Notes: a model not told the origin generated them from the letters alone. A stretch of DNA of 64,000 bases from Bin16 sp965206315 (GCA_965206315.1 OZ242210.1:1054001-1118000), one strand, 5' to 3'. Shown: positions 28,921-37,264, counted from the first letter of the stretch. Translations and numbers: made by a program.

Positions 28921-29502
28921 TCAGCACGCGAGGGCGATGAGGAGGCGGTTGCGGGTCTCCACGCTCATGGGGTGGATGAGCTCGCGGCGCTCGAGGTGGG
29001 TCCTGAGCGCGCCGTCCAGGAAAGCGAGGACGCCCTCGTGCAGGCTGCGGTCGGCGGCGGCGCGCACCTCGGGCTGGAAGGGGTACGCCTTCCGCTTCAT
29101 GGGGTCGAGCTTGTCGGCGACGAAGACGACCTGCCCCACCGGCGCGAGGTCCGGGTGGGCGGTGGTGTGCCAGTGCACGCCCTCCAGCACCTCCGGATCG
29201 TTTATCGCGCCGTCCTCGCGGAGCCACGCCGCACCTACCGGCCCGTGGAGGAGGATGGGAGCGGCGCGCTCGACCGCGTTGACCGGTATGCCGAGGCGCT
29301 CCGCCTCCTCGATCAGCATCCGCCCGGGGACGTGGCGGGCGACGTCGTGCGCGGCGGCGGCGAGGTCGGCAGTGGCGGGGTCGATGGCATGGGCAAAAGC
29401 GAGTTCGCGGGCGATGCCGCGCACGCGCTCGATATGCGCGCGCAGGCCGTCCGGCAGGGCATCGAGGCGCGCCGTGAGGGTTGGGGGGAGGTCAGTGGTC
29501 AT
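28921..29502 (-). CDS. HD-domain phosphohydrolase, YqeK-like
   Basis: A 193-aa cytoplasmic protein. ATG 29502 has AAGGA upstream. The metal-binding HD residues are seen in DLAAAAHDVARHVP, with HIERVRGIA and GVHWHTTAHPDL as the other ligand segments. It resembles YqeK, which cleaves Ap4A to two ADP, although the usual nadD partner is not adjacent. It is flanked by palindromic repeats on both sides. Confidence 0.8.
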   Translation of the reverse strand: MTTDLPPTLTARLDALPDGLRAHIERVRGIARELAFAHAIDPATADLAAAAHDVARHVPGRMLIEEAERLGIPVNAVERAAPILLHGPVGAAWLREDGAINDPEVLEGVHWHTTAHPDLAPVGQVVFVADKLDPMKRKAYPFQPEVRAAADRSLHEGVLAFLDGALRTHLERRELIHPMSVETRNRLLIALAC

Positions 29503-29918
29503 GGCGGTCCTTCTCACCCCTATCCTAACCTTCCCCCGTCAAGGGGAAGGGACCAGACACCCCGAGAGGATGCTGCGCGCTAAAGCGCGGGCTCTGCTCA
29601 ACATGACAACCCACACACCACACCTCCCTCCAGTACCCTCACCCTATCCCTCTCCCCTTGTAGGGAGAGGGGACCAGACCCCCCGCGCACAACCCCGCCA
29701 TGTGCCCTGGCAGGCACTATGGATTCCCGCCTTCGCGGGAATGACGGCGCTTGCCGGTCATGGCGGTCCTTCTTCACCCCCATCCCCGCATCAAGTGCGG
29801 GGCAGGCTCTAACCTTCCCCCGTCAAGGGGGAAGGGACCAGACACCCCGAGAGATTCCTCGACTGCGCCACCGGCTGCGCCGATGGCTTCGCTCGGAATG
29901 ACAACGCGGACCCACGGC
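29503..29918. repeat. cluster of palindromic intergenic repeats
   Basis: No gene. The stretch is made of repeat units: CCTTCCCCC-x-GGGGGAAGG blocks (about 29529-29553 and 29813-29840), a CTCTCCCC/GGGGAGAG block near 29657, the unit ATTCCCGCCTTCGCGGGAAT at 29723-29742, and a CCCCGCATCAAGTGCGGGG hairpin near 29786. The same blocks recur in the gaps at 30.3, 31.4 and 55.5 kb. Confidence 0.75.
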
Positions 29919-30266
29919 TCAGCCCATGGAGCCGAGGCGTCGTCCGGCGAGGATGTGGAGGTGGAAGTGAGGGACCTCCTGGCCGGAGTCGAGGCCCTGG
30001 TTGGCGATGAGGCGGTAGCCGGTCTCCGCGACGCCGAGGTCGCGGGCTATGCCGGGCGCAACCTCGAAACAGCGGGCGGCAGCGGCGACGAGGGCCGGGT
30101 CCGCGTCCGAGAGAGCCTCGACGTGTTCGTACGGGATGACGAGGACGTGCGTGGGCGCCTTCGGATTGATGTCGCGTATGGCGAAGACCGTGCCGTCGTC
30201 GTAGATCTTTTCGGCGGGGATGTCGCCCTGCGCGATCTTGCAGAAGATGCAGTCGGGATCAACCAT
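29919..30266 (-). CDS. HIT-family nucleotide hydrolase (HINT type)
   Basis: A 115-aa cytoplasmic protein of normal HINT length. DCIFCKIAQGDIPAEKIYDDG at the start and HFHLHILAGRRLG at the end are characteristic; the latter holds the His triad H-F-H-L-H, whose middle His attacks the phosphate. The protein hydrolyses AMP-linked substrates such as aminoacyl-AMP or phosphoramidates. The Cys pair at FCK may bind zinc. It sits alone between repeat clusters. Confidence 0.95.
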   Translation of the reverse strand: MVDPDCIFCKIAQGDIPAEKIYDDGTVFAIRDINPKAPTHVLVIPYEHVEALSDADPALVAAAARCFEVAPGIARDLGVAETGYRLIANQGLDSGQEVPHFHLHILAGRRLGSMG

Positions 30267-30275
30267 GGTGCCCTC

Positions 30276-30509
30276 GCCTCAATCCCCCAGTTCACCCCCA
30301 TCCCCGCATCAAGTGCGGGGCAGGCTCTAACCTTCCCCCGTCAAGGGGGAAGGGACCAGGCACCCCGTATCCACGCCCGCCGTGTGCCCCGTCGGCTGCT
30401 CTGGATTCCCGCCTTCGCGGGAATGACGGAGAGGGCGGGGATGACGGCCGGGCCGGGGATGATGGACAGGGCCGTGAATAGCGGACAGGCCGGGATGACG
30501 GGTGCTGGG
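30276..30509. repeat. palindromic repeat cluster
   Basis: The gap holds a CCCCGCATCAAGTGCGGGG hairpin, a CCTTCCCCC/GGGGGAAGG block (about 30331-30354) and the unit ATTCCCGCCTTCGCGGGAAT at 30405-30424, then degenerate GGGATGA blocks. This is the same family as at 29.5 kb. Confidence 0.7.
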
Positions 30510-30749
30510 CTAGTCGCCGACGGCGAGACAGGTGACGGTGCGGACGATGCCGCCGATGGTGTGGACGCTGCCGGTGACGGTATCACCCACGGAGCTCAGG
30601 TCGTCGGCCTGGACGACGCAGATGACGTCGTAGGGGCCGGTAACGACGTCGACGGACGTAACGCCGTCGACCTCGTGCAGGGCGCTGACGACGTCCTTGG
30701 TCTTGCCGACGGTGGTCTCGATGAGCACGAATGCTTTGGTGGCGGCCAT
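30510..30749 (-). CDS. stand-alone Lrp/AsnC ligand-binding (RAM) domain
   Basis: A 79-aa product. ATG 30749 has AAGGAG 6 bases upstream. It matches the RAM half of Lrp/AsnC regulators: KAFVLIETTVGKTKDVVSAL, VDGVTSVDVVTGPYDVICVV, IGGIVRTVTCLAV. There is no DNA-binding domain, so it probably senses amino acids or joins a full-length regulator. Such free RAM proteins are common in bacteria and archaea. Confidence 0.9.
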   Translation of the reverse strand: MAATKAFVLIETTVGKTKDVVSALHEVDGVTSVDVVTGPYDVICVVQADDLSSVGDTVTGSVHTIGGIVRTVTCLAVGD

Positions 30750-30836
30750 GTATGTCTCCTTGTGAGCGTGGCGCCGCTGAAACGGCGGAAGGATGATAGC
30801 AGTTGGGCGGTGCGCCGCAAGGTGGAACAGGGGTTG

Positions 30837-31241
30837 TCAGACCTCTGTCGCCACGCCGTTCATGACGGCTCCGAACTCTTCCGCGAGCCGTTCGCCGATG
30901 GGAGGCGGCGCCTCGGCCGCGCTGAAGACGCCGGGGAGGTGATAGAAGACGTTCCGTGCCATGTGCTTCGCGTTGATGAAGTAGACGGGCTTGTCCAGCG
31001 CAAGCGCCATGCCGACCTCCACCAGCGAAGCGGCGTAGAGCAGGCCGGGGTCTACGTTGACGAACAGCAGGGCGTCGGCGTCTTTCACTCCCTCCATGTC
31101 GTCGATGGCCTCGGCGCGTCCACCGACGGCCTGGGCCATCGTCCAGTCGTGGGTTATCTCGTGCCCTGCGGCCACGATGCAGCGCTGCGCCAGGCGCACG
31201 CGCTCCTTGTCCTCGAACTTTCCGGCAACGTAGAACTTCAT
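30837..31241 (-). CDS. nucleoside 2-deoxyribosyltransferase-like protein
   Basis: A 134-aa product. ATG 31241 has GGAGG 4 bases upstream and begins the fold (KFYVAGKFEDKERVR). The pattern of GKF near the start, DADALLFVNVDP, and SLVEVGMALALDKPVYFI, with a Glu at the nucleophile position, is that of the nucleoside 2-deoxyribosyltransferase family. The proteins cleave or exchange nucleobases on deoxyribose. The real substrate is uncertain because the family is diverse. Confidence 0.75.
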   Translation of the reverse strand: MKFYVAGKFEDKERVRLAQRCIVAAGHEITHDWTMAQAVGGRAEAIDDMEGVKDADALLFVNVDPGLLYAASLVEVGMALALDKPVYFINAKHMARNVFYHLPGVFSAAEAPPPIGERLAEEFGAVMNGVATEV

Positions 31242-31343
31242 CCGGCCTCCGTGGGGCGTAACGCGAGCGCGGGTAACGCGCCTGTTCATTCTATTCGGTG
31301 GGACGGGTGTCCGGGGAAGGGGCGTGTGTCACGAAATCCGGGA

Positions 31344-31676
31344 TTCACCCCCATCCCAACCTTCCCCCCATCAAGGGGGAAGGGACCAGGCACCCCGTTC
31401 CACCCCACCCAAAGGGCCCTCACCCGCCGCTGCGCGTCGACCTCTCCCCCAGGAGAGGCAGGATACGAGGTTGCGCGCTAAAGCGCGGGCCTTCGCAGGA
31501 ACGACGGGTCCACCCCGCCCATAGGGCCCTCACCCGCCGCTGCGCGTCGACCTCTCCCTCAGGAGAGGTAGGATACGAGGTTGCGCGCTAAAGCGCGGGC
31601 CTTCGCAGGAACGACGGGTCCACCCCACCCCACGCACGTACCCTCACCCTGACCCTCTCCGAGCGGGAGAGGGGAG
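31344..31676. repeat. repeat cluster with a 110-bp tandem duplication
   Basis: After a CCTTCCCCC/GGGGGAAGG block (31360-31385), a segment beginning GGGCCCTCACCCGCCGCTGC occurs twice, from 31414 and from 31524, with a period of 110 bases and only a few differences. Each copy holds a CTCTCCC/GGAGAGG stem, a GCGCGCTAAAGCGCG hairpin and a half GCAGGAAC unit. No gene is present in 31242-31676. Confidence 0.75.
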
Positions 31677-32630
31677 TCAGGCGGTCGCCAGCTTGGCGAG
31701 CAGGGCGAGGGTGCGCTCGCGGGAGGAGGCGGCGTCCGGCCCGGCGGCGACGATGGAGACGATGATCTCGCTCGCGCCGAAGTCGAACAGCTCAGCGACA
31801 CGCTCGCTGACGCGCTCCTCGCTGCCGGAGAGCACGACGCTCTCGATCATGCCGTCGCTCCAGCCCTCGAGCTGCGCCGCCTCGGGGTACCCGGCCTCCG
31901 CGAACATCGCCTGGTAGAAGGGCATGCGGGGGTAGTTGGCAAGCTGCTCGCGTGCGGCGGCGCGGACCTCGTCGTCGTCGTCGTGGACGCACATCGGCGC
32001 GTGGACGATGAGCGGCGGGCACGGCCGTCCGGCGCGTTCGGCGCCGCGCCGCAGCGCAGGGAGGGCGACGTCGCGCAGGTAGACGCCGGGCGACACCCAG
32101 CTGATCGCGCCGTCGGCGACCTCCCCGCACAGCTCGTACGACTTCGGGCGCAGGGCGGAGGCCATCACGGGCACGTCCGGCACGGGAGCAGGGAGGCTGA
32201 CGTTCGCGCGGTAGATACTGCCCTCGAACTCGACCGCGCCGGTGTGCAGCAGCGTGCGCGTGACGGTGAGGTACTCGCGGAGCGCGGTGAGCGGCGTGCG
32301 GTAGTCGGCGCCGAAGACGGTGGTCATGGGTCGGATGTGGCTGGGCCCGATGCCGAACCGGAACCGGTTGCCCGAGAGCTGCGCGGCGACCTGCACCTGC
32401 TGCGCGGCGGCGACGGGGTGCCGCCCCCACGTCGGCACGATGCAGGTGCCGAGCATGATGCGCTCGGTCCGCGCTCCGGCGGCGGCCATGAGCGTGATGC
32501 CGTCCAGGCTCGCGCCGCCGACGGTGAGCCAGGCGGCGTCGATGCCGCGCTCCTCGCTGTCCTCGATGCGTGCGAGCACCGCGTTGCTGTCGCCGCCCAT
32601 GACGGCAAGGCCGATGGTTCCTGCGTCCAT
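31677..32630 (-). CDS. LLM-class (luciferase-like) flavin/F420 oxidoreductase
   Basis: A 317-aa TIM-barrel enzyme. ATG 32630 has GGAGG upstream. Marks: IGLAVMGG, GIDAAWLTVGGASLDGITLMAAAGARTERIMLGTCIVPTWGRHPVAAAQQV (strand 2 to 3), and FRFGIGPSHIRPM. The lack of a bacterial-luciferase insertion and the F420-type neighbours point to coenzyme F420 rather than FMN. The substrate cannot be told. It stands alone. Confidence 0.92.
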   Translation of the reverse strand: MDAGTIGLAVMGGDSNAVLARIEDSEERGIDAAWLTVGGASLDGITLMAAAGARTERIMLGTCIVPTWGRHPVAAAQQVQVAAQLSGNRFRFGIGPSHIRPMTTVFGADYRTPLTALREYLTVTRTLLHTGAVEFEGSIYRANVSLPAPVPDVPVMASALRPKSYELCGEVADGAISWVSPGVYLRDVALPALRRGAERAGRPCPPLIVHAPMCVHDDDDEVRAAAREQLANYPRMPFYQAMFAEAGYPEAAQLEGWSDGMIESVVLSGSEERVSERVAELFDFGASEIIVSIVAAGPDAASSRERTLALLAKLATA

Positions 32631-32688
32631 GCGGGGTTCCTCCGTTTAGTCGGGAGTTGTGCGGGGAGAGTGTAACCGCTCGCGCGGA

Positions 32689-33501
32689 CTACGAGGAGCG
32701 GTGGCGGAGCCTGCGCAAAGCGATGGACACGGCGAGCATGGCCGCGGCAACGAGCACGATGGCGCCGCCGCCAGGGATGTCCTGGTAGAAGGCGATGGTG
32801 AGCCCGGTGACGGCGCTGATCATGCCCACGCACGATGCGACGATGAACGCGGTGCGCAGGCTGTTGGTGATTCCCTGGCCCACGAGGACGGGAATGACGA
32901 TGAGCGCGCCGACGAGCAGGACGCCCATGATCCGCATGGCGAGCGTGATGGTTGCGGCGGCGAGCACCGCCAGCCCGAGGTTTACCCAGTCCACCTTGAT
33001 CCCGGAGACGCGGGCGAGGGAGTCGTCGAACGAGGTCTGCGCGAGCTCCGTGAAGAATGCCGTTACGCCGATGACGACGAAGAACGCCAGGCCTGCAAGG
33101 AGCCAGAGGTCCAGCTCCGTGATGGTGAGGATGGAGCCGAAGAGGAAGCCGAGCAGGTCCACGTTGAACCCCTGCGCGGCGCTGATGACGACCACCGCCG
33201 CGGCGAGCGAGGAGTAGAGCGCAACGGCGAGGACGGCGTCGCCGGGGAGCCTGCCGCGCGAGCGCAGCACTTCCATGGCGACGGCAGCGATGGTGACGGT
33301 GACGAACGTGGTGAGCGTCGGGTAGACGTTCGCGGCGAACCCGACGGCGACGCCGAACAGCGCAACGTGCGCGAGCGTGTCTGAGAGCAGGGAGAAGCGG
33401 CGCAGCACCAGGAATGTGCCGAGTATGGGCGCGAGGCCGCCCACGAGGACGCCGCCGATGAGGGCGCGCACCATGAAGTCGTACTGCAGGATGGCCGGCA
33501 T
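32689..33501 (-). CDS. znuB: ABC-3 metal permease
   Basis: A 270-aa inner-membrane protein with eight to nine hydrophobic segments. Family marks: LGTFLVLRRFSLLSDTLAHVALFGVAVG at 28-55 and MGVLLVGALIVIPVLVGQGI near 192. It forms the channel with the ATPase encoded 4 bases upstream; the binding lipoprotein is two genes upstream. With a His-rich binding protein and a Fur-type regulator in the operon, zinc is the most likely substrate; manganese is possible. Confidence 0.92.
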   Translation of the reverse strand: MPAILQYDFMVRALIGGVLVGGLAPILGTFLVLRRFSLLSDTLAHVALFGVAVGFAANVYPTLTTFVTVTIAAVAMEVLRSRGRLPGDAVLAVALYSSLAAAVVVISAAQGFNVDLLGFLFGSILTITELDLWLLAGLAFFVVIGVTAFFTELAQTSFDDSLARVSGIKVDWVNLGLAVLAAATITLAMRIMGVLLVGALIVIPVLVGQGITNSLRTAFIVASCVGMISAVTGLTIAFYQDIPGGGAIVLVAAAMLAVSIALRRLRHRSS

Positions 33502-33505
33502 GGGG

Positions 33506-34321
33506 TCAGCGGTGCGCGCGCGGTGTGAGCTGGTCGAACTCGTCGTGGCGGACGGCTTCTTCGCCGTGCGCGTGGTGGCTGCCGTGGTGCAGCACCTCGA
33601 CCGGGAAGCCGTAGAGCCGCACGAAGTCGTCCTCGGTCAGTTCATGGGGCGGGCAGTGGCAGACGAGCGTGCAGTTGATGCATGCGACGGTGCAGGCCTC
33701 GCGCATGACCGCGCCGACGTCGTGGGAGATGATGAGGATGGTGACGCCGCTCTCGCGGAGCTGGCGGAGCAGCATGTACAACTCTTCCCCACCCTGGACG
33801 TCCACCCCCGCGATAGGCTCGTCCATGACGAGCAGGTCCGGCTTGCGGATGAGGGCGCGAGCGATGAGGGCGCGCTGCTGCTGACCGGTGGAGAGCTCGC
33901 CTATGCGGCGGCGCTTGTAGTCCGCCATGTCGACCATCCGCAGCACGCCGTCCACGTCCGCGCCATTCCTCCGACGCCAGAACCCAAAGGGCGAGAAGCC
34001 GGTATAGAGGCCGTGCGCGACGACCTCCTCGACCGTGATGGGGAACATGGAGTGGACGCCGGTGGCGACCTGCGGAACGTAGCCGATGCGGTGCCAGTCC
34101 CTGAACTGATCGATCTCGGTGCCGAAGACCCGCACGCTTCCGTTGTCCGGCTTGATGAGCCCGAGGATGACCTTGATGAGCGTGCTCTTGCCGCTGCCGT
34201 TGGGGCCGACGATCGCCGTGAAGTCTCCGCGCTTGACGCTCAGCGTAACGCCGTGCACCGCGGGGGCGCCCGCATACGTGTAGGAGACGTCTTCCAGTTC
34301 GATCGCCGGCGTGTCGTCCAT
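33506..34321 (-). CDS. znuC: zinc ABC transporter ATPase
   Basis: A 271-aa ATPase. ATG 34321 has GAGAGAA upstream; a GTG at 34345 directly abutting the znuA stop is an alternative. Walker A GPNGSGKSTL, signature LSTGQQQRALIARAL, Walker B LLVMDEPIAG and switch His (SHDVG) are complete. The C-terminus has an unusual Cys run (ACTVACINCTLVCHC) and a His-rich tail (HHGSHHAHGEE), both able to bind zinc. Third gene of the regulator-znuA-znuC-znuB operon. Confidence 0.95.
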   Translation of the reverse strand: MDDTPAIELEDVSYTYAGAPAVHGVTLSVKRGDFTAIVGPNGSGKSTLIKVILGLIKPDNGSVRVFGTEIDQFRDWHRIGYVPQVATGVHSMFPITVEEVVAHGLYTGFSPFGFWRRRNGADVDGVLRMVDMADYKRRRIGELSTGQQQRALIARALIRKPDLLVMDEPIAGVDVQGGEELYMLLRQLRESGVTILIISHDVGAVMREACTVACINCTLVCHCPPHELTEDDFVRLYGFPVEVLHHGSHHAHGEEAVRHDEFDQLTPRAHR

Positions 34322-34345
34322 ATCCGTTCTCTCTCTTTCAGCCAC

Positions 34346-35680
34346 TTACGAGCACTCCATCGCAGCCCGCAGGCTCTTCAGGTTGTCGCGCATGAGACCG
34401 AAGTAGTCTCCGTGCTCGTCCAGCTCTGCCTGGGTTATGCCGTCCAGCGGATGGATCGTGTATATGCTTGCGCCGGTCTCCGCGGCGAGCGTCCGCTCAT
34501 GCGAACCGGCAAGCACAGGCTCCACGAGTATGGCTCCCAGACCGAGGTCGTTGATGCGGTCGGCGATGCTCGCGAGGCGCTGCGGTGACGGCTCTGCGTC
34601 AGGAGAGAGACCCGCCACCGGCACCTGCTCCAGGTCGTAGGCGAGCGCGAGATAGCCGTAGGCGGCGTGCGACGTGACGAACTCGCGGTGGACGCACGAG
34701 CTGAGGCCCGCCTCGAACTCGGCGTGCAGGGCACGAAGCTCGGAAGAGAGCGCGGCGAGGTTCGCCCGGTAGACGTCGGCGCCCTCGGGGTCCGCCTCGA
34801 TCAGCGCCTCGGCGATGCGCTCCGCCTGGGTGATGGCGCGGAGCGGGTCGAGCCAGAAGTGAGGGTCGAACTCACCGTGGGCGTGCCCGTCGTGGCCATG
34901 CTCATCCTCGTGCTCGTGGCCGTGTTCGTCCTCTTCTTCATGCTCATGGTCGTGCTCGTCCTCGTGGCCGTGTTCGTCCTCTTCTTCATGCTCGTGGTCG
35001 TGCTCGTCCTCGTGGCCGTGTTCGTCCTCTTCTTCATGCTCGTGGCCGTGCTCGTCCTCTTCCTCATGCTCGTGCTCGTCCTCGTGGCCGTGTTCGTCCT
35101 CTTCCTCATGCTCGTGGTCGTGCTCGTCCTCGTGGCCGTGCTCGTCCTCTTCCTCATGCTCGTGGTCGTCCTCGTCCTCGTGGCCATGCTCGTCCTCTTC
35201 CTCATGGTCATGGTCGTGCTCGTCCTCTTCCATGTGGCCGTGGTCGTCCTCGCCTTCCACGAACGGCAATGCCGCTTCGGCGTCCGCAGCCTCGACCACG
35301 ATGGCGGAGACGTCGTTGCCAAGGGAAACGAGCGCACGGTCCAGCCACGGCTCCATCTCGAGGCCGTTCATCGCGATGACATCGGCATCGGCGATCCTGA
35401 GGAGGTCGCGCGCCGTGAGCTCGAACGTGTGCCCTTCGGCGCCGGGCGGCACGAGGCTCACGACGTCCACCCGGTCGCCGCCGACGCGTTCGGCGAAGTA
35501 CTGCATGGGGTAGATGCTCGCGACCACCCTCAGCGGCTCGAACACTACGACCGGCGTGTTCGTGGGTGGAGCACTGACGGGTGTGTTCGTCGGCTCAGGG
35601 TCGTCCGCGCAGGCGACGATCGCCATCGACAGGGCTCCAGCGATGAGCAGCATGTGCAGTTTAGTGAGATTAAGTCTCAT
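34346..35680 (-). CDS. znuA: zinc-binding lipoprotein with expanded His-rich loop
   Basis: A 444-aa binding protein of the cluster A-I metal family. ATG 35680 has GGAGG 9 bases upstream. The signal ends IVAC with Cys24 lipidated; then a short Pro/Thr linker. Domain marks: VVASIYPMQYFAERVGGDRVDV, PGAEGHTFEL (first His), DPHFWLDP (second His), and REFVTSHAAYGYLALAY (third). Between the first and second His, about 142-268, lies a run of roughly 126 residues made almost only of His, Glu, Asp and Gly, in near-perfect 16-residue repeats. This is several times the usual 20-40-residue loop. It likely stores or collects zinc. Confidence 0.95.
   Translation of the reverse strand: MRLNLTKLHMLLIAGALSMAIVACADDPEPTNTPVSAPPTNTPVVVFEPLRVVASIYPMQYFAERVGGDRVDVVSLVPPGAEGHTFELTARDLLRIADADVIAMNGLEMEPWLDRALVSLGNDVSAIVVEAADAEAALPFVEGEDDHGHMEEDEHDHDHEEEDEHGHEDEDDHEHEEEDEHGHEDEHDHEHEEEDEHGHEDEHEHEEEDEHGHEHEEEDEHGHEDEHDHEHEEEDEHGHEDEHDHEHEEEDEHGHEHEDEHGHDGHAHGEFDPHFWLDPLRAITQAERIAEALIEADPEGADVYRANLAALSSELRALHAEFEAGLSSCVHREFVTSHAAYGYLALAYDLEQVPVAGLSPDAEPSPQRLASIADRINDLGLGAILVEPVLAGSHERTLAAETGASIYTIHPLDGITQAELDEHGDYFGLMRDNLKSLRAAMECS
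34870..35255. repeat. minisatellite encoding the ZnuA His-rich loop
   Basis: About 380 bases of near-identical tandem units, roughly 48 bases each (with 30-36-base partial units), built from CTCGTGGCCGTG, CTCGTCCTC and TTCTTCATG blocks. This kind of DNA can gain or lose units by slippage, so loop length may vary between strains. Confidence 0.85.
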
Positions 35681-35712
35681 CCAGTCAGTCCTCCAGGTAT
35701 TCCGGTGGGATC

Positions 35713-36213
35713 TCAGTGTGCGTGCACGTGCGTCCCGTGCATATGGATGCCTTCGCCGCCCTGGCCGCTCTCCCTGCAGGCAGCACAGCGGTGGTACAGC
35801 TCGAGCCGGTGCCCGATCAGGTCGCTCCCGACATGAGCCTTCATGGCGCGAAGCATCCGCTCAACGGAGGGATGGCGGAACTCGTCTATGCGCCCGCAGG
35901 CGACACAGACGAGATGATGATGGTGGTGCGCGTCGTCCAGCGAATAGCGCGGCGAGCCGTCCGGCATGGCCGTCTTACAGAGGATGCCGACCTCCACGAG
36001 CAGGCGCAGTGTGCGGTAGACGGTCGCACGCCCCAGGCCCGGCAGCCCGGCGACGATCTCCTCGGCGCTGAACGAGTCGGCCCGGCGAGCGAGCATCGCA
36101 GCCAGTTCGCGGCGCGGCCAGGTCATGCGGCTGCCGTGCTCCTCCAACGCTGCGAGGATGTTGGACTCGGTCTGCGCGGCCGCACCCGCCGTTTTCGTCG
36201 AGACCGTCATCAT
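35713..36213 (-). CDS. zur: Fur-family metal regulator, probably Zur
   Basis: A 166-aa regulator. Winged-helix part: PRRELAAMLARRADSFSAEEIV, then GLGRATVYRTLRLLVEVGIL. Metal part: HHHHHLVCVACGRIDEF, and CAACRESG, two CxxC pairs for structural zinc. The His-rich tail (GIHMHGTHVHAH) is unusual. ATG 36213 (or 36210) is chosen by family N-termini; no ribosome site is present. A promoter places the RNA start near 36214, so the message may be leaderless. Position as first gene of the zinc-uptake operon supports zinc-responsive self-control. Confidence 0.88.
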   Translation of the reverse strand: MMTVSTKTAGAAAQTESNILAALEEHGSRMTWPRRELAAMLARRADSFSAEEIVAGLPGLGRATVYRTLRLLVEVGILCKTAMPDGSPRYSLDDAHHHHHLVCVACGRIDEFRHPSVERMLRAMKAHVGSDLIGHRLELYHRCAACRESGQGGEGIHMHGTHVHAH

Positions 36214-36220
36214 GATCAGT

Positions 36221-36281
36221 ACCGTAGCGTGGCACTCACATGTTGTCAATACTTGGTATCAACAGCACCAACTAATGATAC
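36221..36281 (-). promoter_or_regulatory. promoter and possible Fur-type operators of the zur-znu operon
   Basis: On the minus strand, TTGACA (36249-36244) and TACGGT (36226-36221) with a 17-base spacer. Just upstream lie ATAC-TTG-GTAT (36249-36259) and GTATCA/TGATAC arms 14 bases apart (36256-36281), AT-rich palindromes of the kind bound by Fur-family proteins. The operator assignment is inferred. Confidence 0.5.
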
Positions 36282-36325
36282 TTATGCACGGGCGAATCGA
36301 TACTTGCGGGGATGAGCGGCAGGGC

Positions 36326-36958
36326 TCAAAAGTCCTGGCGGCCTTCGAAGGCGCGGGTGAGCGTGAGGTCGTCGGCATACTCGAGATCGCCGCCAACCGG
36401 GAGGCCGCGTGCGAGCCGGGTGACGCGCGGTCCGAGCGGGACCAGCAGCTGGTGCAGGTACATCGCGGTCGCTTCGCCCTCGACGGTGGGGTTCGTGGCG
36501 ATGATGACCTCGCTGACGGGCTCCTCGCCGATGCGGCGGAGCAGTTCGCGTATGCGCAGGTCGTCCGGTCCGACGTTGCCCATGGGGTCTATGAGGCCAT
36601 GGAGGACGTGGTAGAGCCCGCGGAAGACGCCGGTGCGTTCCAGCGCGAGCACGTCCAGCGGCTCCTGCACGACGCAGAGGCGCGTCTGATCGCGCGCGGG
36701 GTCGGAGCAGATGGCGCACACGTCGGGTTCGGTGATGTTCTGGCAGCGGGAGCAGAAGCCGAGCGAGTCCTTCACTGCGCTGATGGCGTCGGCCAGTTGC
36801 CGCGCCTCCCGCTCAGGCATGCGGATGAGATAGAAGGCGAGCCGCTGGGCAGACTTGGGGCCGATGCCGGGAAGTTTGTGGAGCTGTTCGATGAGCCGGG
36901 CGACGGCAGGCGCGAGCGCGGGGCCGCCGCCGTAGCCGCCCTGGGGCGACGAGGTCAT
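36326..36958 (-). CDS. recR: recombination protein RecR
   Basis: A 210-aa protein of usual size. It works with RecF and RecO in gap repair. Helix-hairpin-helix KLPGIGPKSAQRLAF near 28-42; zinc finger Cys69, Cys72, Cys81 and Cys84 (CSRCQ, CAIC); Toprim part LCVVQEPLDVLALE and VIIATNPTVEGEATAMYL. It ends the ybeY-dnaX-ybaB-recR operon, 3 bases after ybaB. The recO gene is 6 kb away on the other strand. Confidence 0.97.
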   Translation of the reverse strand: MTSSPQGGYGGGPALAPAVARLIEQLHKLPGIGPKSAQRLAFYLIRMPEREARQLADAISAVKDSLGFCSRCQNITEPDVCAICSDPARDQTRLCVVQEPLDVLALERTGVFRGLYHVLHGLIDPMGNVGPDDLRIRELLRRIGEEPVSEVIIATNPTVEGEATAMYLHQLLVPLGPRVTRLARGLPVGGDLEYADDLTLTRAFEGRQDF

Positions 36959-36961
36959 GCG

Positions 36962-37264
36962 CTACATCCCCGGTATCTTGAGGCCGCCGGTGAGCGCGCC
37001 GAGCCGCTCCGCCGCGAGCGCCTGGGACTTCGCGAGCGCCTCGTTCACCGCCGCGAGCACCATGTCCTGCAGCAGCTCCACGTCGTCCGGGTCGACGGCG
37101 GCGGGGTCTATGACGATGGACTGGACGGTCTGCTTGCCGGTGGCGACGGCCTTGACGGCCCCTCCGCCGGCCGACGCTTCGATGGTCTCGTTCTCGAGGT
37201 CCTCCTGCGCCTTCATGAGACGCGCCTGGAGCTGCTGGGCCTGCTTGATCATGTTCCTGTTCAT
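36962..37264 (-). CDS. ybaB: nucleoid-associated protein YbaB/EbfC
   Basis: A 100-aa DNA-binding dimer. ATG 37264 overlaps the dnaX stop (ATGA). MIKQAQQLQARLMKAQEDLENE, then VKAVATGKQTVQSIVIDP and LLQDMVLAAVNEALAKSQ are typical. The gene commonly lies between dnaX and recR, as here. Confidence 0.95.
   Translation of the reverse strand: MNRNMIKQAQQLQARLMKAQEDLENETIEASAGGGAVKAVATGKQTVQSIVIDPAAVDPDDVELLQDMVLAAVNEALAKSQALAAERLGALTGGLKIPGM

Noticed and set aside
31414..31626. Two 110-bp copies considered as a CRISPR or as IS ends
   Set aside because: Only two copies, nearly identical throughout, without spacers or cas genes; they belong to the intergenic palindrome family.
34870..35255. Tandem units considered as a CRISPR array
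   Set aside because: No unique spacers; the units are contiguous and encode a continuous His-rich protein segment.
34667..35836. Plus-strand frame with long Val/Leu repeats that looks like a membrane protein
   Set aside because: It is the complement of the His/Glu repeat of znuA; the hydrophobic look comes from the minisatellite.
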